Source: a virus. From it: a DNA stretch of 36,673 nt. The position numbers and the translations under genes are program-made. The notes beneath the pieces were generated by a model, which did not search any database, was not told the origin of the DNA, and saw only the letters and a list, made by a program, of their open reading frames with translations. The first letter of the stretch is position 1, and the number at the start of each line of letters is the position of its first letter. Positions 1 to 6,282 of the stretch are shown here, in pieces. Location: the IMG/VR virus record IMGVR_UViG_3300024503_000006, positions 1 through 36,673 of that record, one strand, 5' to 3'.

Positions 1-127
1 TTATTCTTACAGCAGAAGATTATCAAGACTATGCAGACGAATTGAGGAGAGACTAATGGATAACTCAATTATTGCAGAAGTACGCACTATTGCTTATAAA
101 GAAGGTATTGCAGAAGGTTTTGAGATT
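1..127. repeat. Terminal redundancy, left copy
   Basis: The first 127 bases are identical to the last 127 (36547-36673). The copy holds the tail of the 91-aa gene that starts at 36327 and the head of the 64-aa gene that starts at 56. An odd length of exactly 127 is a common assembler k-mer size, so this is most simply a contig-closing overlap and not a biological terminal repeat. The true genome would then be a 36,546-bp circle or a circularly permuted linear molecule. Confidence 0.97.
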
Positions 128-250
128 GCCCGTCAGATGCTTTGTAAGTCGCTAGGTGAAGACCTTGATAGCTTTGGCAAGGCTTGCGCTCACGTTGATA
201 AATTGATATGGGAGAAAGCACGTTATGAAAAAGCTATTTTCGACGAATGA
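56..250 (+). CDS. Hypothetical protein, 64 aa, early rightward operon
   Basis: Not recognised. The product is a small acidic, probably all-helical soluble protein with no signal peptide or membrane segment. Its ATG overlaps the stop of the preceding 91-aa gene by one base (TAATG), seen at 54-58 and again at 36600-36604, so the two are probably translationally coupled. It is the second gene of the rightward operon driven from the promoter near 36262. Its last 26 bases overlap the start of the next small gene at 225. The copy at 36602-36673 is only the assembly overlap. Confidence 0.8.
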   Translation: MDNSIIAEVRTIAYKEGIAEGFEIARQMLCKSLGEDLDSFGKACAHVDKLIWEKARYEKAIFDE

Positions 251-323
251 CTGGTTTGCTAGACATCCGGTCTGCACTGGTGCAATAATGGTCTTTCTTT
301 ATCTTTTAGCCTGTTCAATATGA
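225..323 (+). CDS. Predicted 32-aa small membrane protein
   Basis: A 32-codon frame beginning ATG AAA AAG. The peptide has a short basic N-terminus, a hydrophilic stretch with WFARHPVC, then a hydrophobic run near residues 19-32 (GAIMVFLYLLACSI) that could span or insert in the membrane. GGAGAAAG at 211-218 is well placed as a ribosome-binding site, six bases before the ATG. The stop overlaps the next start as ATGA at 320-323, and the 5' end is nested in the end of the 64-aa gene. This overlap chain argues for a real gene, though it is very short. No function can be assigned; a membrane-acting early peptide is only a guess. Confidence 0.55.
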   Translation: MKKLFSTNDWFARHPVCTGAIMVFLYLLACSI

Positions 324-493
324 GTAAATCAATCCTAGATCCATCGTTTAAATATGTCTCAGCCGCTAATACAAATATTGCTAAGACGTTTGCAAAGATT
401 CGCAAGGATCAGCAAGTTAAGACTAAACCGATACCGCCTGTTCAGGAAGTTCGGCAATTCAATATTATGCAGTATAAAAAATTCAAGGGATAA
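320..493 (+). CDS. Hypothetical basic protein, 57 aa
   Basis: A 57-codon frame that starts on the ATGA shared with the preceding 32-aa frame and ends three bases before the ERF gene. The product is basic, with many Lys, Gln and Pro residues (for example TKPIPPVQEV), and has no membrane segment. No strong Shine-Dalgarno precedes it, so it probably depends on coupling to the upstream peptide. Its place directly before the ERF recombinase hints at a role in DNA metabolism, but that is position only. I do not recognise the family. Confidence 0.6.
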   Translation: MSKSILDPSFKYVSAANTNIAKTFAKIRKDQQVKTKPIPPVQEVRQFNIMQYKKFKG

Positions 494-496
494 ATA

Positions 497-1120
497 ATGT
501 CTGAATATCAAGTGTACGCAAAGCTGCAAAAAGCCAGAATGATGCTACAAGCTGCTCCATTAAAGAAGTCTGGTCATAATAAATTTGCTGGCTATCAATA
601 CTTTGAACTCGGTGACTTCCTGCCAACAATCAATCAGATATTCCATGAACTCGGACTCTGCTCAGTTGTTAGCTTTACTAAAGATTACGCTGATTTACGT
701 ATCATCGATACTGATAACGGTGGGGTTATTACATTTACTAGCCCGATGGCTGATGCTCACCTGAAAGGCTGTCATCCTATCCAGAACCTCGGAGCAGTAG
801 AAACATATAGCCGCCGTTACTTATACGTTACAGCGCTTGAGATAGTAGAACACGATGCTCTGGACGCTACAACAGGCCAAGATACGCCTAAGTCTGCAAA
901 GCCCATTACTAAAGACGTATTTGACGGTATGTCTATAGAAGATCAGGAAGCTATCCGCAGTATCGGAGTACAGGTTATCTCCCTGCTCGCTATGGACGAT
1001 GTGGAAGGTGCTGTTCAGTATATTGAACAATGCGAGTTAGATGCAGACTCTAAAACCGCCCTATGGAGTTTGTTGGATAGTAAACAACGGGCAGCAATTA
1101 AGAAATTCACTACAAGGTAA
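497..1120 (+). CDS. erf: ERF-family single-strand annealing protein
   Basis: The product (207 aa) resembles ERF-superfamily recombinases such as P22 Erf, which bind single-stranded DNA and anneal complementary strands during recombination and genome circularisation. Residues about 1-125 form the ERF core: an N-terminal helix leading to KKSGHNKFAGYQYF, then DFLPTINQIFHELGL, and the hallmark GAVETYSRRYLY near residues 98-109. The remaining 80 residues are a mainly helical C-terminal tail, probably for oligomerisation or partner binding. The next gene, three bases downstream, encodes an SSB-like protein, the usual partner for this class. No exonuclease gene is adjacent, which is normal for ERF loci. 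Confidence 0.92.
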   Translation: MSEYQVYAKLQKARMMLQAAPLKKSGHNKFAGYQYFELGDFLPTINQIFHELGLCSVVSFTKDYADLRIIDTDNGGVITFTSPMADAHLKGCHPIQNLGAVETYSRRYLYVTALEIVEHDALDATTGQDTPKSAKPITKDVFDGMSIEDQEAIRSIGVQVISLLAMDDVEGAVQYIEQCELDADSKTALWSLLDSKQRAAIKKFTTR

Positions 1121-1122
1121 AT

Positions 1123-1368
1123 ATGAGCAATTTTGACAATACTAATCGTGGGATCTTGTCTAAGAATCTCAATAAGACAGCCGATAATCATCCAGAATAC
1201 TCTGGTTCTATCAATATAGATGGTACAGATTACTGGCTATCTGCATGGATTAAAGAGTCCAGCAAAGACGGTAAGAAGTTTTTTAGCTTGTCAGTAAAAC
1301 CTAAAGATTCTGTTAAGCAGAAACCTAAAGCAAAAGACGATCTGCCTATAGATGATGTGCCGTTCTGA
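1123..1368 (+). CDS. Putative single-stranded DNA-binding protein
   Basis: The 81-aa product begins MSNFDNTNRGILSKN and has a compact beta-rich core with SGSINIDGTDYWLSAW followed by KFFSLSVKPK, consistent with a small OB-like or related fold. It ends DDLPIDDVPF, an acidic tail closing in Pro-Phe like the protein-recruiting tip of bacterial SSB. Similar small proteins lie beside annealing recombinases in many phages. It is two bases from the ERF stop, so the pair is co-translated. The single-stranded DNA-binding role is inferred from tail and neighbour; the core is shorter than a classical SSB OB domain. Confidence 0.65.
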   Translation: MSNFDNTNRGILSKNLNKTADNHPEYSGSINIDGTDYWLSAWIKESSKDGKKFFSLSVKPKDSVKQKPKAKDDLPIDDVPF

Positions 1369-1370
1369 TC

Positions 1371-1538
1371 TACGGCCTGAAAGCGGATACTGTGAAGTGG
1401 GTAGCTGGGATTTAATCACCGCCAGCCACAGACGCAGCGAGTAAGGCCACCTAATACGCCAAGCTAGGAGTGGCGCGTAACCCTAGCAGCAGGGGCTGAG
1501 TCCTCCTTCGTAATGCTCCAAAACTCAGTGACCCTGCA
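1371..1538 (+). ncRNA. Candidate structured RNA with H-type pseudoknot
   Basis: This stretch has no open frame of useful length but is rich in complementary segments. Nested helices: GGCCT 1374-1378 with AGGCC 1444-1448, GCG 1383-1385 with CGC 1433-1435, CTGTG 1390-1394 with CACAG 1427-1431, and GCTGG 1404-1408 with CCAGC 1422-1426. An H-type pseudoknot follows: CGCCA 1457-1461 pairs with TGGCG 1471-1475 while GCTAGG 1463-1468 pairs with CCTAGC 1482-1487; the connecting loops of 1, 2 and 6 nt are sterically reasonable. Last is a 12-bp hairpin, GCAGGG 1489-1494 with CCCTGC 1532-1537 and CTGAGT 1496-1501 with ACTCAG 1523-1528. No poly-U tract follows, so it is not a simple terminator. I do not recognise an RNA family. 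Confidence 0.6.
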
Positions 1539-1558
1539 CAATTTATAAAGTAAATACC

Positions 1559-1584
1559 ATATACAGCTTTATATATTTGTATAT
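1559..1584 (+). promoter_or_regulatory. Inverted repeat, candidate operator for the Cro-like gene
   Basis: ATATACA at 1559-1565 and TGTATAT at 1578-1584 are perfect inverted arms separated by 12 AT-rich bases. The site lies 14 bases before the ATG of the HTH protein, next to its AGGAG ribosome-binding site (1590-1594). The AT-rich region 1540-1585 could also hold a promoter, but no clear -35/-10 pair stands out. Autoregulation by the downstream HTH protein is the natural guess and is untested. Confidence 0.45.
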
Positions 1585-1598
1585 ACCATAGGAGATTT

Positions 1599-1793
1599 AT
1601 GAAACTGTTAGACGAACTGCAAAAACGCCTTGATGCACCTAATGACCGTCAATTGGCTGCAAAACTTAACCTATCTACGCCAGTAATTAGCCGCATTAGA
1701 ACTGGTAAAAATGGCGTTAGTGCAGAAATTATGATTCATCTACATGAACTGCTAGGTATGTCTATCGCTGAAATCAAGGAGCTTTGTAAGTGA
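1599..1793 (+). CDS. Cro-like helix-turn-helix transcriptional regulator
   Basis: A 64-aa protein that is little more than one HTH domain of the XRE/Cro type. The motif runs through RQLAAKLNLSTPVISRIRTG (residues 18-37), with the recognition helix around STPVISRIR. AGGAG lies four bases upstream of the ATG, and an inverted repeat just before it is a plausible operator. No opposing CI-type repressor or integrase is visible, so this is more likely an early/late timing regulator than half of a lysogeny switch. Its last bases overlap the next gene's GTG start. Confidence 0.85.
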   Translation: MKLLDELQKRLDAPNDRQLAAKLNLSTPVISRIRTGKNGVSAEIMIHLHELLGMSIAEIKELCK

Positions 1794-2098
1794 CTTGGAA
1801 TATTACAGAACTAGACATAATCCGATGGGCTGAAGCTAGAGGAATTATCGCTAACTCAGACTCTAAAACGCAGTTACTCAAAGCAGTATCTGAAATGGGA
1901 GAGTTAGCAGATGCCATTATTAAACGGGATCGACCTGCTATTGTTGATGGTATTGGGGATGTGCTTGTTTGTCTTATTGTGGTGGGGGCTTTAGAGGATA
2001 TAGACCTAACCCGTTGTTTAGAATCAGCCTATAACGAGATTAAAGACCGCAAAGGTTATCTTAATAAAAACGGAGTATTCGTCAAAGATGGGAGTTAA
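1790..2098 (+). CDS. MazG-like NTP pyrophosphohydrolase
   Basis: The 102-aa product has the all-alpha NTP-PPase signature: SEMGEL with E35 and E38, then IVDGIGDVLVCL with D53 and D57, which would coordinate magnesium. Proteins of this fold hydrolyse nucleoside triphosphates to monophosphates; phage versions may adjust nucleotide pools or the stringent response. The C-terminal YNEIKDRKGYL is also typical. Translation starts at GTG, overlapping the stop of the HTH gene as GTGA, with AAGGAG at 1776-1781. The exact substrate cannot be read from sequence. Confidence 0.82.
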   Translation: MTWNITELDIIRWAEARGIIANSDSKTQLLKAVSEMGELADAIIKRDRPAIVDGIGDVLVCLIVVGALEDIDLTRCLESAYNEIKDRKGYLNKNGVFVKDGS

Positions 2099-2414
2099 AC
2101 CAACCGTAGAACTCTACGCAGAATCTATAAAATATCTACTCAACAATGAAACCACAATACATCAATTTGCTGAAGCTACTGGTTTTCACATAGTAACGTC
2201 AGGCAGAATACTTAGGGTATTCCATAAATATAAGTTAGTTCACATCTCTGACTGGGAGCAGGATAGACGAGGCAGAGACTCCATAAAGATCTATAAATGG
2301 GGTACAGGAAGGGATGTTAAACGGTTTAAATTAACAGCAGCCCAACGTCAGCAAAGACGCAGGGATCTACTAAAGAAAATAAACCATCCTATTAGTCTTC
2401 TTAGACCTTTATAA
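2088..2414 (+). CDS. Predicted winged-helix-like DNA-binding protein
   Basis: A 108-aa basic protein. Residues about 10-75 look like a small winged-helix fold: ETTIHQFAEATGFHIVTSGRI resembles an HTH and is followed by a strand pair (KLVHISDWEQ to SIKIYKWG). The C-terminus is strongly basic (QRQQRRRDLLKK). It overlaps the preceding MazG-like gene by 11 bases and is the last gene of the rightward operon. Its 3' end overlaps the 3' end of the convergent phosphoesterase gene by 14 bases, so the two operons collide here with no visible terminator. The DNA-binding role is inferred from fold and charge. Confidence 0.7.
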   Translation: MGVKPTVELYAESIKYLLNNETTIHQFAEATGFHIVTSGRILRVFHKYKLVHISDWEQDRRGRDSIKIYKWGTGRDVKRFKLTAAQRQQRRRDLLKKINHPISLLRPL

Positions 2415-3357
2415 GCTGACCTCTAAAGACTACATGGTCATCATCCCAGACCTGACATAACTCTGGAGGCAACAATTCACCATCAATATAGGTTAGAACT
2501 GCAAAGCCTGATCTATGGTTCTTTGGGTTGTCTTCAGAGTATTCAAACTGATCACCACTAACGTCACAGAGTGTACCTGTATCTACACCGTATCTATCAC
2601 CCCGATAATCGCTCCAAGGCGTAACCTTCAGTGAATGTAGGTGGCCTGTAACTACGCTAATACCAGCCTTAACCGTGTTGTTGTAAACAGCATGGATGCC
2701 ATTATGATAACGATGCTTAATCATAGTATCGTCATTGACCATAATGCTTGTAGAGAATTTCCATAGCGGAAAATGGTCTGTCAGATTCATGCCTTCTACG
2801 CCTCGCCAAGTATCCCCTACCTGAGCCGCTAAACGGGCGTTAAAGCGCATATCGTGGTTTCCCCATGTCCAGTGTAGGGTAGCGCCTTTTGCGGCCTTCT
2901 CGACCTCTCCTAGACGTTCCTGACAGGCTTCTAGTTCCTGTTTTACGCTAGGAATAGTCCCCCATCCTAAGACTGGATGCCGAGAGATGCTGGCTCCGTC
3001 AAATACATCACCATTCATAACGACCATCTTTGGCTTTAAATCTTTGATGATCTTTACAAATGCACGATGAGCAGTGCTTATAATACCGGGCCAGTAATGA
3101 CAATCAGAGCCTACAACGATAACACCATTTTTTAATGTAACATTGACTCTGATATTGTTCTCTGGATATGTTACTTTGAAGTCAGGGCTGTTCTTTGCTA
3201 CACCTTTAAGAATAATCCCATACTTTTCTTCAATCTTCCTGCGTCTGAATTGAACATTTCTTTCAGATATTTGTAATATTTTTGATAACTCTACTACTGA
3301 ACCGTGTTTATTCCACAGACCTATAAACTCTTGGTCTGTGCAAGATCGCTTTTGCAT
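2401..3357 (-). CDS. HTH-metallophosphoesterase (calcineurin-like)
   Basis: The 318-aa protein has two parts. Residues about 10-45 look like a helix-turn-helix (ELSKILQISERNVQFRRRK). From residue about 78 it is a calcineurin-like phosphoesterase with the metal-binding series GSDCH (D85, H87), NGDVFD (D117), GNHD (N167, H168, D169) and, near the end, TGHLHS. The set needed for a dinuclear metal centre appears complete. Substrates in this family range from nucleic acids to nucleotides and phosphoproteins, so none is assigned. It is the last gene of the leftward operon, after the lysis genes, and converges with the rightward operon. The N-terminal HTH suggests it is targeted to nucleic acid. Confidence 0.85.
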   Translation of the reverse strand: MQKRSCTDQEFIGLWNKHGSVVELSKILQISERNVQFRRRKIEEKYGIILKGVAKNSPDFKVTYPENNIRVNVTLKNGVIVVGSDCHYWPGIISTAHRAFVKIIKDLKPKMVVMNGDVFDGASISRHPVLGWGTIPSVKQELEACQERLGEVEKAAKGATLHWTWGNHDMRFNARLAAQVGDTWRGVEGMNLTDHFPLWKFSTSIMVNDDTMIKHRYHNGIHAVYNNTVKAGISVVTGHLHSLKVTPWSDYRGDRYGVDTGTLCDVSGDQFEYSEDNPKNHRSGFAVLTYIDGELLPPELCQVWDDDHVVFRGQLIKV

Positions 3358-3365
3358 GATCCCCT

Positions 3366-3560
3366 CTAATTAGAAAATCGATGAAATTCTCCACACCAAT
3401 CATCTCTTGATGTAATTACGAAAACGCAATCGTAGTCATCGTCACCCACGTTAATCAATGCAGGTGGATAGCGTCTGCAATAGCCAACATCCTCTTTTGG
3501 CTCTACGTCAAAGAAAGAACAGGATTGACAAGCTGGCATCCAATCTTCTTTTTTCTTCAA
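3366..3560 (-). CDS. Small cysteine-rich protein
   Basis: The 64-aa product has a CxxC pair (C11, C14), then GYCRRYPP (C28), C45 and DWCGEF (C56). The spacing looks like a small metal-binding knot, zinc or iron-sulfur; similar CxxC...CRRYPP...WCGEF proteins of unknown role occur in many phages. The start shown is TTG, which overlaps the preceding stop as TTGA; an in-frame ATG at 3539 would remove seven residues and leave all cysteines. It sits between the secreted protein and the phosphoesterase, at the end of the lysis region. Confidence 0.7.
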   Translation of the reverse strand: MKKKEDWMPACQSCSFFDVEPKEDVGYCRRYPPALINVGDDDYDCVFVITSRDDWCGEFHRFSN

Positions 3561-3856
3561 GATTTATTGCCTTTAAATTCAGGTTCTTCCGTCAATAATT
3601 CAAATGAATTAGCAGGAAAAACTCTTGTATCGCCAGTTTCAAAGACCATAAAAATTGCATTATTTCTTTGTGTCCAGCAAAACCGTAGATAAATCTCGTC
3701 GCTAAAGGCATAGCCATCATTCATACCTCTAGCGCCACAATACTGACTTCTGGCAGTTATGACCGTCCAGCCACCAACATTGTTTTTGAAACCTGCTGCT
3801 TCTTGCGCGAAACTATAACAACTAATTAACGATAAGACAACAGCAAGTTTCTTCAT
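3557..3856 (-). CDS. Secreted or lipid-anchored hypothetical protein
   Basis: The 99-aa product begins with a clear export signal: MKK, a hydrophobic core AVVLSLIS and possible cleavage after YSFA (residue 17). LISC at residues 10-13 also fits a lipobox, so an outer-membrane lipoprotein is possible, although the signal would be unusually short. The mature part is small and contains RSQYCGARGMNDGYAF and FCWTQRNN, giving two cysteines that could form a disulfide. A strong AGGAGG ribosome-binding site overlaps the end of the lysozyme gene. Its place beside the lysozyme suggests a role in envelope disruption, such as a spanin, but it lacks the proline-rich look of known spanins. Confidence 0.65.
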   Translation of the reverse strand: MKKLAVVLSLISCYSFAQEAAGFKNNVGGWTVITARSQYCGARGMNDGYAFSDEIYLRFCWTQRNNAIFMVFETGDTRVFPANSFELLTEEPEFKGNKS

Positions 3857-3857
3857 C

Positions 3858-4334
3858 TTAGCCTCCTAAATAAAGGGCTTTCTCGTCATTTCGCCTCTTT
3901 ACAAGGCCCGGCAATACTTTTCCCCCACCTTTTGTGTACTTTAGGAACTCGTTAGCGGCTCCCTCATAGTCACCTCGATTGTGCTTCTGTCTCAAGGTGC
4001 TTCTCTGTAGCGTTCCTAGCCCGCAGTTAAAACTAAAGCTGACCAGCGCATCCAACTGGCCTTTACTAGCAATAACAGGACAATACTTGGATACGCCTCG
4101 TACAAACCGAGTAAGATCGGCTTTAAGAATCTCATCTATTTCCTCTTTGGAAAATATGCGGAAATCTTCAATCTTCAATGGATAGTTAAAACGGTCAGCC
4201 ATCTTCAGATTACCCTGCTCAGGATACAGAACATGACCGACACCAATCGTCCACAAGGCAGCAGGACAGCGGTAAGGTTTATTCCTTACGCCTTCATGCT
4301 TCTTAATCATTAACAGGGCTTTGTCAGAAATCAT
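3858..4334 (-). CDS. Endolysin, GH24 phage lysozyme
   Basis: The 158-aa protein is a T4/P22-type lysozyme (N-acetylmuramidase) that cuts the glycan strands of peptidoglycan. The catalytic pattern E-8-(D/C)-5-T is present as E14 in KKHEG, C23 and T29 in WTIGVGH. Having Cys in place of Asp at the second position is a recognised variant. The C-terminal half carries DALVSFSFNCGLG and PGLVKRRNDE, which are typical of the family. There is no signal peptide or signal-anchor, so it should depend on a holin for export. Its start overlaps the holin-like gene's stop by four bases. Confidence 0.95.
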   Translation of the reverse strand: MISDKALLMIKKHEGVRNKPYRCPAALWTIGVGHVLYPEQGNLKMADRFNYPLKIEDFRIFSKEEIDEILKADLTRFVRGVSKYCPVIASKGQLDALVSFSFNCGLGTLQRSTLRQKHNRGDYEGAANEFLKYTKGGGKVLPGLVKRRNDEKALYLGG

Positions 4335-4870
4335 TTACCAAACGCCCGGCCACCAAAATGAAACGCTATGATCGATGCAAACAGCGCCTGAGTCTCATCA
4401 TCCCAAAGTTGATTAGCCATCTCGTTAAATGAAACACCAGACTCAAAGCCCTTATAAGCCAGAACCGCATCCAAGGCACACAGAAGGCCAAAGAAGCCAT
4501 AAGTAATGACAGGACGTACAGAAGCCCTTAGATTCTTCATCCACTGGCTAGTGCCTTCATTTAGGCTTATATCGTGGGCATAAATAGCTTGCATCTCAGC
4601 CTGTTGAGCGCCAATCAATGCCAATCTTTCATCAGACGCAGACTGTGTACGGATCTCGTCTAACTTAACTTCCTCAATCTTCTGTTGGGCAGCAAAACCC
4701 TCTTTAGCTAAGGCTAGTTCACGTTCTGTCTGCATCCTAGCCAGTTCCAGTTCATGCTTCTTATCTGACTTATCCTGAAAGAAGTCTAAAATCTTGGGCA
4801 AACCGCCCATTAAGAACGACGTAAAAGTAGATAGTAAAGTAAGCATTAGCCCCCCAATGTAAACATCCAA
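4331..4870 (-). CDS. Holin-like protein, three-TM (GTA-type) family
   Basis: The product has a hydrophobic segment near residues 8-24, a long charged coiled coil (about 33-95), then two more hydrophobic segments (about 119-140 and 160-175) ending FASIIAFHFGGRAFGK. This layout and ending resemble the 3TM holin family first noted in gene transfer agents. It would form membrane lesions that let the lysozyme out. The reading frame opens at 4870, but an in-frame ATG at 4846 forms a TAATG junction with the preceding gene's stop and follows a G-rich stretch; I think 4846 (171 aa) is the likelier start. It directly precedes the lysozyme. Confidence 0.72.
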   Translation of the reverse strand: MDVYIGGLMLTLLSTFTSFLMGGLPKILDFFQDKSDKKHELELARMQTERELALAKEGFAAQQKIEEVKLDEIRTQSASDERLALIGAQQAEMQAIYAHDISLNEGTSQWMKNLRASVRPVITYGFFGLLCALDAVLAYKGFESGVSFNEMANQLWDDETQALFASIIAFHFGGRAFGK

Positions 4871-5403
4871 ACAATTCCTGCTATTATTGCAACAGAAACT
4901 ATAACACCTAGTGCTATAGCAAACATATCCTGAATAAACTGAACCTTCTTAGCTTTTTCTCGCCTAGCAGCCATTTCCAAAGCCTTTAGGTGCAATTTCC
5001 TATCGGTTTCTCTCTGTCTACGGTCTGCCCTCAGTTTCTCCAATCGACCCATAAATTCTTCGTATAAACCGGGTTCTTGAAACTGGTAAATAAACATCTC
5101 TTTTAGGTCTTTGTAGAACTGCTTTAACTGCCTCTCAGCGACCATCATCTCAATGACGATCTCATAGTCACTGCGGCTATCTTCTTGACCTTCAGGTGGG
5201 TTTTCTTGTAAAGCTTTAGCTTCGGCTATGCCTTCTTCAGCCTTGCCAGCAGACGAAAAAAAACTGGTAAGCGCCCCTAATGATTCATTGGCAGACTTAC
5301 CAGCCTCAGCACATTCCCTAATCTCGTCAAAAGCTTCTTTAGCGACATCAAAAGCCGCCTTAGCCCCTTTAATTACCATCAGGGCTGTAGCGACTTCAAT
5401 CAT
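4846..5403 (-). CDS. Membrane-anchored coiled-coil protein, unknown
   Basis: The 185-aa product is helical and charged for most of its length, with a probable coiled coil around residues 82-152 that includes many Arg, Glu and Lys. One strong membrane segment near the C-terminus (about 160-181, FAIALGVIVSVAIIAGIVWM) should leave the bulk in the cytoplasm as a tail-anchored protein. It lies between a small membrane protein and the holin-like gene, with overlapping ends, and is likely part of the lysis cassette. Holin regulation or an inner-membrane scaffold role are possibilities. I do not recognise a named family. Confidence 0.7.
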   Translation of the reverse strand: MIEVATALMVIKGAKAAFDVAKEAFDEIRECAEAGKSANESLGALTSFFSSAGKAEEGIAEAKALQENPPEGQEDSRSDYEIVIEMMVAERQLKQFYKDLKEMFIYQFQEPGLYEEFMGRLEKLRADRRQRETDRKLHLKALEMAARREKAKKVQFIQDMFAIALGVIVSVAIIAGIVWMFTLGG

Positions 5404-5591
5404 TTTGGCAACGTCCCGTTTCCAGCCATCCAGAACATAAGACCTAATGCACCAGCACCTACAATCCAGAATATCTTTTTAACAACAGAACGACCCACTT
5501 CCTCGTAGATCTTCTTAAATGCGACTTCAGCGGCTCTTTCTGCTATTGCCTCTATCTGATCGTCGGTTAATGGGATTTCTTTCTCAGCCAT
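5400..5591 (-). CDS. Small membrane protein, lysis cassette
   Basis: A 63-aa protein with an acidic amphipathic N-terminal half (EIPLTDDQIEAIAERAAEVA) and one membrane segment at about residues 40-57 (IFWIVGAGALGLMFWMAG). Short single-span proteins of this shape are common just downstream of tail-fibre genes in podoviruses, where some act as holins or antiholins. The gene overlaps the next by four bases. A lysis role is inferred from position and size alone. Confidence 0.68.
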   Translation of the reverse strand: MAEKEIPLTDDQIEAIAERAAEVAFKKIYEEVGRSVVKKIFWIVGAGALGLMFWMAGNGTLPK

Positions 5592-5593
5592 GA

Positions 5594-6280
5594 TTAAGCC
5601 TTCATAATGTAAGCAAGGGCATAGTAAGGAGGCAAATTAGCATTAGTACCACTAGAACCAGTTGTACTATTAGAAACAGTTATTCCAGTAGTAGATGTTC
5701 CAGTATTGTAATTTGATGAAAGATTGTAGTTTGCATTGCCAGCATAATTATCACCGCCAGCTTTATATCCTTCACCACGCTGAGATGCATGACTGTGGCC
5801 GGGATCTGTAACAGTAGCAGTGTGTGTATGGCTTACAACAATAGCGTCAGCAGAACCACCAGTGCCAGCAACAGAATATGTACTACCAGCACCAACAATA
5901 AATCTATTACGCAAGTCAGGCGTACTATTGTTACCATCACACAAATACCAGCCGCTAGGAACAGAAGCAATGGAGCCAGACCACATGACAATTACGCCAG
6001 TCGGAATAATGTCGCGTACAAATGCAGTAGTAGCAAACTTAGTGCTATCGTCTGAAACAGATGGAGTAGAACCAGTCGCAGTACCAGTTACAACTAAGTT
6101 ACCACCAACAGTAAAATTATCACCATCAGTACCGTCTTGCTGGTCTTTAAGCTGTGCCATTAGCTCACGGATAGCGTTATTGATGCCACTAGGAGCGCAT
6201 CCCTCAGCTATGTTAATGCCAGCAATATCGGTATTATTTGCTGGTGTAGAGCTAAACTCGCTAATCTTGTTCTTTGCCAT
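5594..6280 (-). CDS. Tail-collar-domain protein / short tail fibre
   Basis: The 228-aa product carries the phage collar domain found in microcystin-dependent-type proteins: PTGVIVMWSGS, PSGWYLCDG and TPDLRNRFIVGAG near residues 92-131, followed by His-rich VVSHTHTATV and DPGHSH, and a closing NLPPYYALAYIMKA. The histidines may bind metal along the fibre axis, as in T4 gp12. The N-terminal part (GINIAEGCAPSGINNAIREL) is a common phage fibre motif. It follows the ejection-protein genes and precedes the lysis cassette. Confidence 0.88.
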   Translation of the reverse strand: MAKNKISEFSSTPANNTDIAGINIAEGCAPSGINNAIRELMAQLKDQQDGTDGDNFTVGGNLVVTGTATGSTPSVSDDSTKFATTAFVRDIIPTGVIVMWSGSIASVPSGWYLCDGNNSTPDLRNRFIVGAGSTYSVAGTGGSADAIVVSHTHTATVTDPGHSHASQRGEGYKAGGDNYAGNANYNLSSNYNTGTSTTGITVSNSTTGSSGTNANLPPYYALAYIMKA

Positions 6281-6282
6281 GA

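Noticed and set aside
1489-1537. The 12-bp hairpin as an intrinsic terminator of the ERF operon
   Set aside because: No T tract follows; the next bases are ACAATTTATAAAG, so termination is not supported.
1599-1793. Temperate lifestyle from the HTH gene
   Set aside because: A single Cro-like protein is not enough; no integrase, excisionase, CI-like repressor or attachment site is visible.
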